Source: Brooklawnia cerclae (GTDB taxonomy: Bacteria; Actinomycetota; Actinomycetes; Propionibacteriales; Propionibacteriaceae). From it: a DNA stretch of 64,000 nt. Of the stretch, positions 26,777-33,925 are shown one piece after another. The stretch spans positions 992,001 through 1,056,000 of the forward strand of contig NZ_JAAMOZ010000001.1 of NCBI RefSeq assembly GCF_011758645.1. Reading direction: 5' to 3'. Every line of letters starts with the position of its first letter. Position 1 is the first letter of the stretch. The notes under the pieces were generated by a model, which was given only the letters and a program-made list of their open reading frames with translations, was not told the origin of the DNA and did not search any database. A program made the position numbers and the translations under genes.

Positions 26777-28069
26777 CTAGTGCGGGGCTGCCGCAGGGAA
26801 GAGGTCGTCGTTGTCGTCGAAGACCAACTCGGCGGGCTCGTCCACCTGCGTGAGGGCGGGGTTGTCGCGGACCTCGTCCAAGAGGGGCTCGGAGACCAGG
26901 ATCTCCTGGACGTCGAGGGTGTTGACGATCCGTACGATCCGGAGGGACAGGGGATCGGGGTTGAGAGTGAGCCGCTCGGCGCACTGGATCGCCATCTTCT
27001 GATTCGGCATGTGCGGCGGCACACGTGAGCCGGCTATGCCGTTCGAGGTCACGCCATTGGTGAACATGGCCACCCAGTCGATGTCGTCGAACAGGCGTTT
27101 GGTGGTGATGTCGGCCAGCCCGATGCCCGTGCTGTTGCCGTGCGACTCCGGCGTCATGTCGAGCACCACGATCTGGTTCACGTGCATGTCGGGGTTCTTC
27201 ACCCCGATCAGCGAGCGTCCCAACACATTGGGATCCATGCCGTCACCCGAGATGTTCTTGCCCATCCAGTCGACCACCAGCACATCGATGTCATGGATCA
27301 GCAGCCGTGGCAGATGCTGACGGCTCTCGGCCAGCAGATCCGGCTCGACGTCGACGATCCGGTCGGTGGGGACGAGCACCACGTCGCGGGTCTGGTCGAG
27401 CGCGTTCTCCAGCACCGCCACCCCGAAGATGATGTTGCCCTTCTCGAAGATCACCGGGGCGATCTTCTCGATGGACTCCCCGGCGCGTCCCAGCCCTCGT
27501 GAGTGCGCCTGGAGTGCACCCCGATGTTTGCCGGTGCCGATGGTGGCCATCTTCATCAGCCCCGACTCGATCGGGCCGACGATGTCGGTGTGCGCCTTCA
27601 CCCGGTTCGTCAGGATGACGCCGTCACAGTTGAGCGCGTCGGTGGAGTACAGCACATCGAGGCCGTCGACCTCGCCCAGCTTGGTCACGTCCAGGCTGGA
27701 GACGATCTCGCAACCCGTGACGTCGGGGGTGAACCCCATACCGAGGAGCATGTCGCGCTGCCCTTCGGCGGTGGCCCCACCGTGGCTGCCCATCGCGGGG
27801 ATGACCACGGGGGTGGCTCCCTGCTGTTTCACCCAGTCCGCGAGTGTGCGCACGATGAGCGGCATGTTGGCGATGCCTCGGGAGCCCGCCGTGATGCCGA
27901 TCCGCTGACCCGAGGCCACCAGGCCGTGGTACTCCGGGGCGGCCAGCTGCCCGGTGATCCGTCCCGGCACATCGTCCAGGGTCGGCGCGGGCAGGTCCTG
28001 GTGGACGCGGGCGAATCGCGGAATCGGGATCTCGTCGAGGATGAGGTTCAGTGAGTTCTTCACGGTCAT
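26777..28069 (-). CDS. LarA-like (DUF2088) protein
   Basis: A 430-residue protein of the nickel-dependent lactate racemase family (LarA, DUF2088 N-terminal domain). PAMGSHGGAT (91-100) matches the ATGTH-type motif around LarA His108, and VKAHTDIVGPIESGLMKM (157-174) covers the region of the second His and cofactor lysine. Relatives racemise or epimerise 2-hydroxy acids with a nickel-pincer nucleotide. No larB, larC or larE maturation gene is in the window. I use the ATG at 28069; an ATG at 28111 overlaps dhaKL and is an alternative. It follows dhaKL in one operon. Confidence 0.75.
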   Translation of the reverse strand: MTVKNSLNLILDEIPIPRFARVHQDLPAPTLDDVPGRITGQLAAPEYHGLVASGQRIGITAGSRGIANMPLIVRTLADWVKQQGATPVVIPAMGSHGGATAEGQRDMLLGMGFTPDVTGCEIVSSLDVTKLGEVDGLDVLYSTDALNCDGVILTNRVKAHTDIVGPIESGLMKMATIGTGKHRGALQAHSRGLGRAGESIEKIAPVIFEKGNIIFGVAVLENALDQTRDVVLVPTDRIVDVEPDLLAESRQHLPRLLIHDIDVLVVDWMGKNISGDGMDPNVLGRSLIGVKNPDMHVNQIVVLDMTPESHGNSTGIGLADITTKRLFDDIDWVAMFTNGVTSNGIAGSRVPPHMPNQKMAIQCAERLTLNPDPLSLRIVRIVNTLDVQEILVSEPLLDEVRDNPALTQVDEPAELVFDDNDDLFPAAAPH

Positions 28070-28100
28070 GTCCTGGTATGGGTCGCGATGGGCAGGGAGG

Positions 28101-29831
28101 TCAGAGCGCATCGAAGGTGCCCGCGTCGCCGAGGGCCTTCATGAGCAGGGAGAACGAAACCGCGCCCGGGTCGGGCACGCCGAGAGATTTGTTCCCGAGC
28201 ACTCGCGAGCGCCCGAGTCTCGAGACGAAATCGGCGGTCTGGTCGGCGGCCGCTTGTGCCGCGTCGGATGCCTGGCGCCAGGCATCCGCGAACCGAGTGC
28301 CGCCTTCCACAGCGGACGACAGCGTCTGCGTGAAGGGAACGAGGGAGTCCACGATCGTCTTGTCGCCGGGCTTCGCCCCACCGAGCCGCTGGACCGCGGA
28401 CACCGCCGCCGCGACGGCGTCCGCGACGGTCGTCGCCGTGGCAGGCTCCTGATCGCCCAGCACGCCGCCGATCGCGGTGAGCATCGAGCCCCAGAGCGCT
28501 CCGGACGTGCCACCGGCGCTCTCCGCCCACTGTGCTCCGGCCCTGACCAGGGTGGTCCCGGCCCCGGCGTCGGCCTGGGCGGCGTCCTTCGCCGCCGAGA
28601 AGGCGCCCGTGGCGCCGAAGCGCATGCCCTGTCCGTGGTCACCGTCGCCGGCGATCGCGTCCAGGTGGCCGAGTTCCTCCTCCTTGTCGACGGTCACCTG
28701 CTGCATCAGCTGCAGTGCGGTCACCACCTTGGCCGCCAGCGCCCGGGAGGCCTCGCTGCCCGGGACGATGGGCTCGGCATGCGGTTCCTCGGCCGAGGCC
28801 ACGTCGCGATGCTCGCGATGGGTCACCGCGCCGCGGCGGAAGGCGATGGTGTCCACCGGGGCGGTCCACAGCGTTTCCAGTTCGTCGTCCAGGAAGGTGA
28901 GGGTCAAGGAGACACCGGCCATGTCGAGGCTCGTCATCAGTTCGCCCACCTCGGGCAGGACGGGGGTGATACCGACCTGGGAGAGCCGTTCGGCGACACG
29001 GTTCCAGGTGACGTAGAGTTCCTCGACCTTGATCGTCCCCAGGCCGTTGAGCAGGACGATCGCGCGTCCCGTGTACCCGTCGGTGCCGATCGCAGGTGCT
29101 TCCGCGAGGACTCCGTCCACCAGCAGGTCGGCCACGCCGGCCGCCGATCCCATCGGCACCTCGTAGATGCCGGGTTCCCCGTGGACGCCGAGCCCGACCG
29201 ACATCTGTCCGGCCGGCACGTGGAACAGGGGCTCGCCGGCACCGGGGAGCGTGCAGCCGTCGAAGGCGACGCCGAGCGACCGGGTGCGGTCGTTGGCCTT
29301 CCATGCGAGTGCCTCGACCTCGTCGATGGACTTGCCCGCCTCCGCGGCCGCGCCCGCGATCTTGAAGACCACGACGTCGCCGCAGACCCCGCGGCGCTTG
29401 CGGAGCTGGTCGGCAGGGGCGGAGGCTACATCGTCGGACACCTCGATCGTCCGCACGTCGATGCCTTCGGCACGCAGCCGTTCGGCGGCCTGGCCGAAGT
29501 GGAGCACGTCACCCGCGTAGTTGCCGTAGGCCAGGACGACGCCGCCGCCGTTGTCCGCGGCCTTCACCACGGAGTATGCCTGCGAGGCCGACGGCGAGGC
29601 GAAGACATTGCCGCAGACCGCGCCATGGGCCATGCCCGGGCCGACCCATCCCGCGAACGCGGGGTAGTGCCCGGAGCCGCCTCCGACCACCAGCGCCACC
29701 TGCCCCTGCGGGCTTGCTGTGGCGCGCACCGCACCGCCATGGACGGCGGTGAGGTATTGCGGGTAGGCCGAGGCCATGCCCGCGACGGCCTCCGTAGCGA
29801 AGCTTGATGGGTCATTGAACAACCGAGTCAT
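28101..29831 (-). CDS. Fused ATP-dependent dihydroxyacetone kinase (DhaK-DhaL)
   Basis: A 576-residue kinase. Residues 1-335 are the DhaK domain, with GGGSGH (50-55) and His217 in GLGVHGEPG, which binds the keto group covalently. After a linker (about 335-360), residues 360-576 are the DhaL nucleotide domain with GDGDHG (395-400). This ATP-using fusion phosphorylates dihydroxyacetone or, in relatives such as DerK and LerK, erythrulose. A GAGGAG site precedes the start and a gap of 203 bp with its own candidate promoter separates it from the transketolase genes. The LarA-like gene follows. Confidence 0.9.
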   Translation of the reverse strand: MTRLFNDPSSFATEAVAGMASAYPQYLTAVHGGAVRATASPQGQVALVVGGGSGHYPAFAGWVGPGMAHGAVCGNVFASPSASQAYSVVKAADNGGGVVLAYGNYAGDVLHFGQAAERLRAEGIDVRTIEVSDDVASAPADQLRKRRGVCGDVVVFKIAGAAAEAGKSIDEVEALAWKANDRTRSLGVAFDGCTLPGAGEPLFHVPAGQMSVGLGVHGEPGIYEVPMGSAAGVADLLVDGVLAEAPAIGTDGYTGRAIVLLNGLGTIKVEELYVTWNRVAERLSQVGITPVLPEVGELMTSLDMAGVSLTLTFLDDELETLWTAPVDTIAFRRGAVTHREHRDVASAEEPHAEPIVPGSEASRALAAKVVTALQLMQQVTVDKEEELGHLDAIAGDGDHGQGMRFGATGAFSAAKDAAQADAGAGTTLVRAGAQWAESAGGTSGALWGSMLTAIGGVLGDQEPATATTVADAVAAAVSAVQRLGGAKPGDKTIVDSLVPFTQTLSSAVEGGTRFADAWRQASDAAQAAADQTADFVSRLGRSRVLGNKSLGVPDPGAVSFSLLMKALGDAGTFDAL

Positions 29832-29918
29832 CGTCGACTCCTCAGGTCAGGGGAGAGTTACCGGAACTGCTGCGGGGCCACCCGGCGTCGCGCCGGTCAC
29901 CCCGCTCGGCAGTAAAAA

Positions 29919-29930
29919 ATCATACATGAT
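29919..29930 (-). promoter_or_regulatory. Candidate -10 and operator upstream of dhaKL
   Basis: The palindrome ATCAT-AC-ATGAT (29919-29930) contains a minus-strand TATGAT -10 (29919-29924). No good -35 is found 17 bp upstream. The AT-rich island stands in a GC-rich gap and resembles the -10/palindrome arrangement at 24.3 and 24.5 kb. Confidence 0.4.
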
Positions 29931-29991
29931 CGATGCTTTGGTGACGCCGCCGGTCACCGGGCGTGACCCCAGCGCCGTCGGCGTCGCGTGA

Positions 29992-30025
29992 CTTTCCGGT
30001 GCAGGCCTCCACCCGCACCGGAAAG
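29992..30025 (-). terminator. Hairpin after the transketolase genes
   Basis: A perfect 11-bp stem, CTTTCCGGTGC (29992-30002) with GCACCGGAAAG (30015-30025), begins 10 bp after the stop codon of the transketolase C-terminal subunit. It lacks a T-run. It separates the rpiB-like/transketolase unit from dhaKL, which then needs its own promoter. Confidence 0.65.
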
Positions 30026-30034
30026 CCGTCGTCC

Positions 30035-30967
30035 TCAACGCGACACGAACTCGGTCACCTGCCGGACGATGCCGGCGGCGTCCAGTCCCGCGTACTCCAG
30101 CAGGCCGTCGTAGGGCCCCGAGGGCGCGTAGGCGTGCGGGACGCCGACCAGACGCATCCGGGTCGGCTGCTCCTGGGCGAGCAGTTCGGCGACCGCTCCG
30201 CCGAGACCACCTGTGACGTAGTGCTCCTCCACCGTGACCACCGCTCCCGTGCGGGCGGCGGACGCGCAGATCAGCTCGGCGTCCAGATGGGAGGGGGTCG
30301 GCATGCCGATGAGATCGACGCCGATGCCCCGCTCGGTCAGGAGGTCGACGGCCGCGACGGTCTCCGTGGTGATGTAACCGGTGGTGATGACCGTCACGTC
30401 CGAGCCCTCGCGCAGGTGGCGTCCCTTGCCGATGACCACCGGCTCCTCATCGAAGAGGTCGGGCAGGGGCTGGGCGCCGATGCGCGTGTAGGTGGGCCCG
30501 TCGTGCTCGATCATCGCGGCCACGCAACTGCGCAACTCGCCGGGGTCGCTCGGCGCGAAGACCACGACCCCGGGGATCATGCGGATGATCGCATAGTCCT
30601 CGAGGGAGTGGTGCGTGGCACCGAGGTCGGAGTACGTGAAGCCGCCGTTGCGCCCGACGATCTTGGCGTTCTGGCGCATGTAGCCGAGATCGTTGCGGAA
30701 CATCTCGTAGTTGCGGCTCGTGACGAACGGCGCGATGGCCGCGAACACCGGGATGAGTCCCGTGGACGCCATTCCGGACGCGATGCCGGTGACGCCCTGC
30801 TCCATGATCCCGAACTCGAAATAGCGGTCGGGGTGCGCCGTGGCGAACTCGCCGAACCCGGAACTCTTGCCCGAGTCGGCCGACAGCACGACGATGCGTT
30901 CGTTGTCGTCGGCCAGGGCCGTCACTGCCCGCCCGAACTCCTTGCGGGGATCCGTCAGACCACTCAC
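30035..30967 (-). CDS. Transketolase, C-terminal subunit
   Basis: A 310-residue protein corresponding to the middle and C-terminal domains of transketolase. The Glu that activates the thiamine ring is Glu56 in FEFGIMEQGVTG. Together with the preceding gene it makes a two-subunit enzyme, a form seen in archaea and in specialised pathways such as apulose-4-phosphate transketolase (AptAB) and sulfo-transketolase (SqwGH). Its GTG start overlaps the stop of the N-terminal subunit gene (GTGA). A separate housekeeping transketolase presumably lies elsewhere. Confidence 0.88.
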   Translation of the reverse strand: MSGLTDPRKEFGRAVTALADDNERIVVLSADSGKSSGFGEFATAHPDRYFEFGIMEQGVTGIASGMASTGLIPVFAAIAPFVTSRNYEMFRNDLGYMRQNAKIVGRNGGFTYSDLGATHHSLEDYAIIRMIPGVVVFAPSDPGELRSCVAAMIEHDGPTYTRIGAQPLPDLFDEEPVVIGKGRHLREGSDVTVITTGYITTETVAAVDLLTERGIGVDLIGMPTPSHLDAELICASAARTGAVVTVEEHYVTGGLGGAVAELLAQEQPTRMRLVGVPHAYAPSGPYDGLLEYAGLDAAGIVRQVTEFVSR

Positions 30968-31833
30968 TTCACCGCTCCCTCAAGCTGCTTCGCGGAGTTC
31001 TCGAGCTGTGCGATCCTCGCGTCCAACTCGGCGACCGCGCGGGCCAACTCGTCGTCCTTGGGCTTCCAGTAGTGGTAGGCGGCCTGGTCCTCGGCGAAGG
31101 CGAGGCCCTTGGCCTTGACCGTGTGGGCGACGATGAGGCTCGGCTTCCCGGATTCGAACGGGGTCGCGTCGAGTGCCTCCAGCACCTGGGACATGTCGTT
31201 GCCGTCGATCTCACGGGTCGCCCAGCCGAAGGCCGCGAACTTGCCCGCGATGGGCGCCATGCTCATCACGTCGGACACGCGGCCCGAGATCTGCAGGTCG
31301 TTGTTGTCGACGACGACCACGAGGTTGTCGGCTCCGTGGTGGGCGGCCGCGGCAGCAGCCTCCCAGTTGGAGCCCTCGGGCAACTCGCCGTCGCCGGTGA
31401 CCACGAAGACGCGCGCGGCGATGCCCTGCTTGCGCAGCCCCAGCGCCATGCCCGTGGCGATCGACAGGCCGTGGCCGAGCGCCCCGGTGTTGGCCTCGAC
31501 GCCCGGCAGCTTGTGCATGTCGGGATGCCCGCCGAGAGCCGTCCTCATGGCGCCGTAGGTGTCGAGGAGGGACGTGTCGAAGAATCCTCGCTCCGCCAGC
31601 ACGGCGTACTGGCCCATGGCCTTGTGGCCGGCCGACAGCAGGAAGCGGTCACGCTCGGGCCAGTCGGGCCGTGCCGGGTCGACGCGCATGATGTCGAAAT
31701 AGAGGGCCGTCAGGACGTCGATCGCCGACATGGCGCCGCCGAGGTGGCCGGAGTGGCCGGTCTCGATCATGCGGACCACGTTGCGCCGACACCTTGCCGC
31801 GATGAGCTCGAGGTTGGCGACGCGGTCGCTCAC
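30964..31833 (-). CDS. Transketolase, N-terminal subunit
   Basis: A 289-residue thiamine diphosphate-binding subunit. The cofactor/Mg motif begins with GDGEL (147-151) and ends with NNDLQISG (177-184); GHSGHLGGAMS near 26-36 is a family hallmark. It transfers two-carbon units together with the C-terminal subunit. The GTG start overlaps the stop of the RpiB-like gene by four bases, giving three coupled genes. Confidence 0.88.
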   Translation of the reverse strand: MSDRVANLELIAARCRRNVVRMIETGHSGHLGGAMSAIDVLTALYFDIMRVDPARPDWPERDRFLLSAGHKAMGQYAVLAERGFFDTSLLDTYGAMRTALGGHPDMHKLPGVEANTGALGHGLSIATGMALGLRKQGIAARVFVVTGDGELPEGSNWEAAAAAAHHGADNLVVVVDNNDLQISGRVSDVMSMAPIAGKFAAFGWATREIDGNDMSQVLEALDATPFESGKPSLIVAHTVKAKGLAFAEDQAAYHYWKPKDDELARAVAELDARIAQLENSAKQLEGAVK

Positions 31834-32270
31834 AGCTGCTCGGCCTCGATCTCGGTGATCCGGGCGACCTTGGCGCCGCTACGCGAGTTCGGGTCGAACG
31901 AGTTCTTCAGGTACTCCTCGAGCAGCACCTTGGCCACCTCGACACCGATCACCTGCTGGCCCATGGCGATCATGTTGGCGTTGTTCGACAGGGTCGCGCG
32001 CTGAGCCTGGTAGACGTCGGACAGCAGGGCGCAGTAGGCGCCCTTGACCTTGTTGGCGGCGATGGAGACGCCGATTCCCGTGCCGCAGACCACGACGCCC
32101 CGGTCGGCCTTGCCGGCGGCGACGTCGCGGGCCACATCGGCGGCGACGTTGGCGTAGATCGGATCGTCCGAACCGTAGTCGACGGTCTCGTGACCGAGCG
32201 ATTCGGCCTTCTCGATGAGGGCCTTCTTCAGGTCTGCGGCGTTCGGGTCACAGCCGAATGCGATCTTCAT
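31830..32270 (-). CDS. RpiB/LacAB-family isomerase, probably for an acyclic sugar phosphate
   Basis: A 146-residue isomerase. The base Cys62 in VVVCGTGIGVSIAANK is kept. The DH motif near the N-terminus is DPN here (GCDPNAADLK), and the ring-opening histidine of RpiB (in RQHNDTN of E. coli) is replaced (ATLSNNANM). That suggests a substrate that cannot form a ring, such as a tetrose or tetrulose 4-phosphate, as for DerI. The ATG at 32270 follows CGGAGGAAAA. It heads the operon with the two transketolase subunits. Confidence 0.82.
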   Translation of the reverse strand: MKIAFGCDPNAADLKKALIEKAESLGHETVDYGSDDPIYANVAADVARDVAAGKADRGVVVCGTGIGVSIAANKVKGAYCALLSDVYQAQRATLSNNANMIAMGQQVIGVEVAKVLLEEYLKNSFDPNSRSGAKVARITEIEAEQL

Positions 32271-32334
32271 TTTTCCTCCGGGCGGTTGTCGGGCCGGGCA
32301 GCGGGACGCATCATCGCGCCGCCTTTCGTCATTC

Positions 32335-32346
32335 AGGATATATGAT
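32335..32346. promoter_or_regulatory. AT-rich element between rpiB-like gene and SDR
   Basis: AGGATATATGAT is the only AT-rich stretch in the 196-bp divergent gap. It contains a plus-strand TATGAT and shares the ATGAT half-site with the palindrome upstream of dhaKL. It could be an operator/-10 region for either gene, but no -35 is clear. Confidence 0.35.
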
Positions 32347-32466
32347 TCTTCCGAGGTTCGGCAGTCGGGTCGGCCGGGCGAGGACGCACCGGACCACCCG
32401 TCAGCGAGCACCTCAACCATACGGACCCGCGAGGCCGCGGGTCGGGACAGTTCAAAGGAGAAACGC

Positions 32467-33246
32467 ATGTCCGAAACCGGAAACCCGTTCCCACCCGCTC
32501 GTACGGCCGTCGTCACAGGCTGCGGGCATCCGGCGGGCATCGGGCGCCGGGTGGCGCGCCGCCTGGCGCAGTCCGGCTACAGCATCGCCGCGCTCGACAT
32601 CAACCCCCAGGTCGCCGATTTCGGCGTCGAGCTGGCCGCGGAGTTCCCCGGCCTGGCCGTGGCCGGTTTCGTCTGCGACATCGCGGACGAGGACTCGGTG
32701 AAGGCCGCGTGGGAGCGCATCGATGCGGAATTGCCCCCGGTCACGGGCCTGGCCAACGTCGCCGGCATCGCATGCCCGACCCCGTTGTTCGAGCTCACCG
32801 TGGAGGAGTTCGACCGGGTGATGGCCGTCAACGCGCGGGGCACGATGCTCATGATGAAGTACGGGGCGCAGCGCATGAGGACCACCGGCGTCGGCCGGAT
32901 GGTCAACTTCTCGTCGATCACCGCCTACGACGGGGGCGGGACGTTCAGCAAGATCGCCTACGCGGCCGCGAAGGCCGCTGTGATCGGTCTGGCGCGTGGT
33001 GGCGCTCGCGAGCTCGGTCAGTACGGGATCACCTGCAACGCGATCTGTCCCGGCCCGATCGACACTGAGATCATGGGTGGCAAGCTGACCGACGATCGGA
33101 AGGCCTCGATGTCGGCCGACATCCCGCTCGGCCGGGTCGGTCAGCCGACCGAGATCGCTAACGTGGTCGATTTCCTCCTGTCGGAGGGTGCGAGCTTCGT
33201 CAACGGCGCCACCTTCAACGTCGACGGCGGCAAGCACATGAAGTGA
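32467..33246 (+). CDS. Short-chain dehydrogenase/reductase at island edge
   Basis: A 259-residue SDR. The cofactor motif is TGCGHPAGIG (17-26), with two residues more than the usual TGxxxGxG; Asp43 after the second strand points to NAD. Catalytic residues are Asn121, Ser149 (NFSSITAY), Tyr164 and Lys168 (YAAAK). It is divergent from the rpiB-like gene and has an ideal AAAGGAG site, so it looks like part of the island: oxidation of a polyol to a ketose (as D-threitol dehydrogenase does) would fit, but the substrate is unknown. Confidence 0.85.
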   Translation: MSETGNPFPPARTAVVTGCGHPAGIGRRVARRLAQSGYSIAALDINPQVADFGVELAAEFPGLAVAGFVCDIADEDSVKAAWERIDAELPPVTGLANVAGIACPTPLFELTVEEFDRVMAVNARGTMLMMKYGAQRMRTTGVGRMVNFSSITAYDGGGTFSKIAYAAAKAAVIGLARGGARELGQYGITCNAICPGPIDTEIMGGKLTDDRKASMSADIPLGRVGQPTEIANVVDFLLSEGASFVNGATFNVDGGKHMK

Positions 33247-33268
33247 GCGATCTCTCGCTCCGGGAACA

Positions 33269-33299
33269 GACGGGCTCCCCGGTTCGCGGGGAGCCCGTC
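33269..33299. terminator. Hairpin closing the island
   Basis: A perfect 13-bp stem (33269-33281 with 33287-33299) and a 5-nt loop lie between the SDR and the convergent DUF2505 gene. No T-run; likely bidirectional. Confidence 0.8.
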
Positions 33300-33314
33300 G
33301 GCACGAATGGGAAA

Positions 33315-33806
33315 TCAGACCAGGTCGCCGGTGAGGTACTTGTTGCCGACGTCCTGCTGCAGGTCGATGACCCGCTGCACATACGGGGCCGCGGCCTCCT
33401 CGAGCTTGCCGCCGACCAGCGGGATGTTGATCGAGAACTCGGCCTCGTAGTCGACAGTGGTGCCCGGCTGGCCGGCGACCGTCGCCGCCTGGGTGTTCGC
33501 CGTGCCGGCCAGCTTCGCGGGCAGGCCTGCGACCTTGACGGTCACCTCGCCGTCGCGTCCCCCGTCGGCGCGCACGGGCTGCCAGGTGATGTCGAGATCG
33601 ATGCTGAGGGTCGGTCCGGTGAACTGCTTGGCGCGGGCGGGGGCGGGAACCTCGGCGTGCACGTGGCTCACCTGGTCGCTTCCGGCGACCTCCCAGGTAG
33701 TGGCACCGGTTTCTTTGGCTACCGCGGTCAGCCATTTCTCGTCGGCCATCATGGCGTGGACGGTTGCTGGATCGGCGGCATAGGAGTGACGAATGCTGAT
33801 GTGCAT
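33315..33806 (-). CDS. DUF2505 protein
   Basis: A 163-residue protein beginning MHISIRHSYAADPATVHAMM, the start typical of the actinobacterial DUF2505 family (a START-like fold, function unknown). No signal peptide. The minus-strand sequence CACAAT just upstream (33815-33820) lies about 8 nt from the ATG, so the gene may be leaderless; a GTG two codons earlier is an alternative. It diverges from the glutamate dehydrogenase gene. Confidence 0.8.
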   Translation of the reverse strand: MHISIRHSYAADPATVHAMMADEKWLTAVAKETGATTWEVAGSDQVSHVHAEVPAPARAKQFTGPTLSIDLDITWQPVRADGGRDGEVTVKVAGLPAKLAGTANTQAATVAGQPGTTVDYEAEFSINIPLVGGKLEEAAAPYVQRVIDLQQDVGNKYLTGDLV

Positions 33807-33925
33807 GACCACTATTGTGCTGCACGCCGGTGGCAGTGCCGACTAGGCTGTCTCCGGCACGAGACCGGTCCCGGGGACGCGGTCCGACAAGTGCGGTGAC
33901 GTGTGGATGCAGGGGTGCGTTGGGT

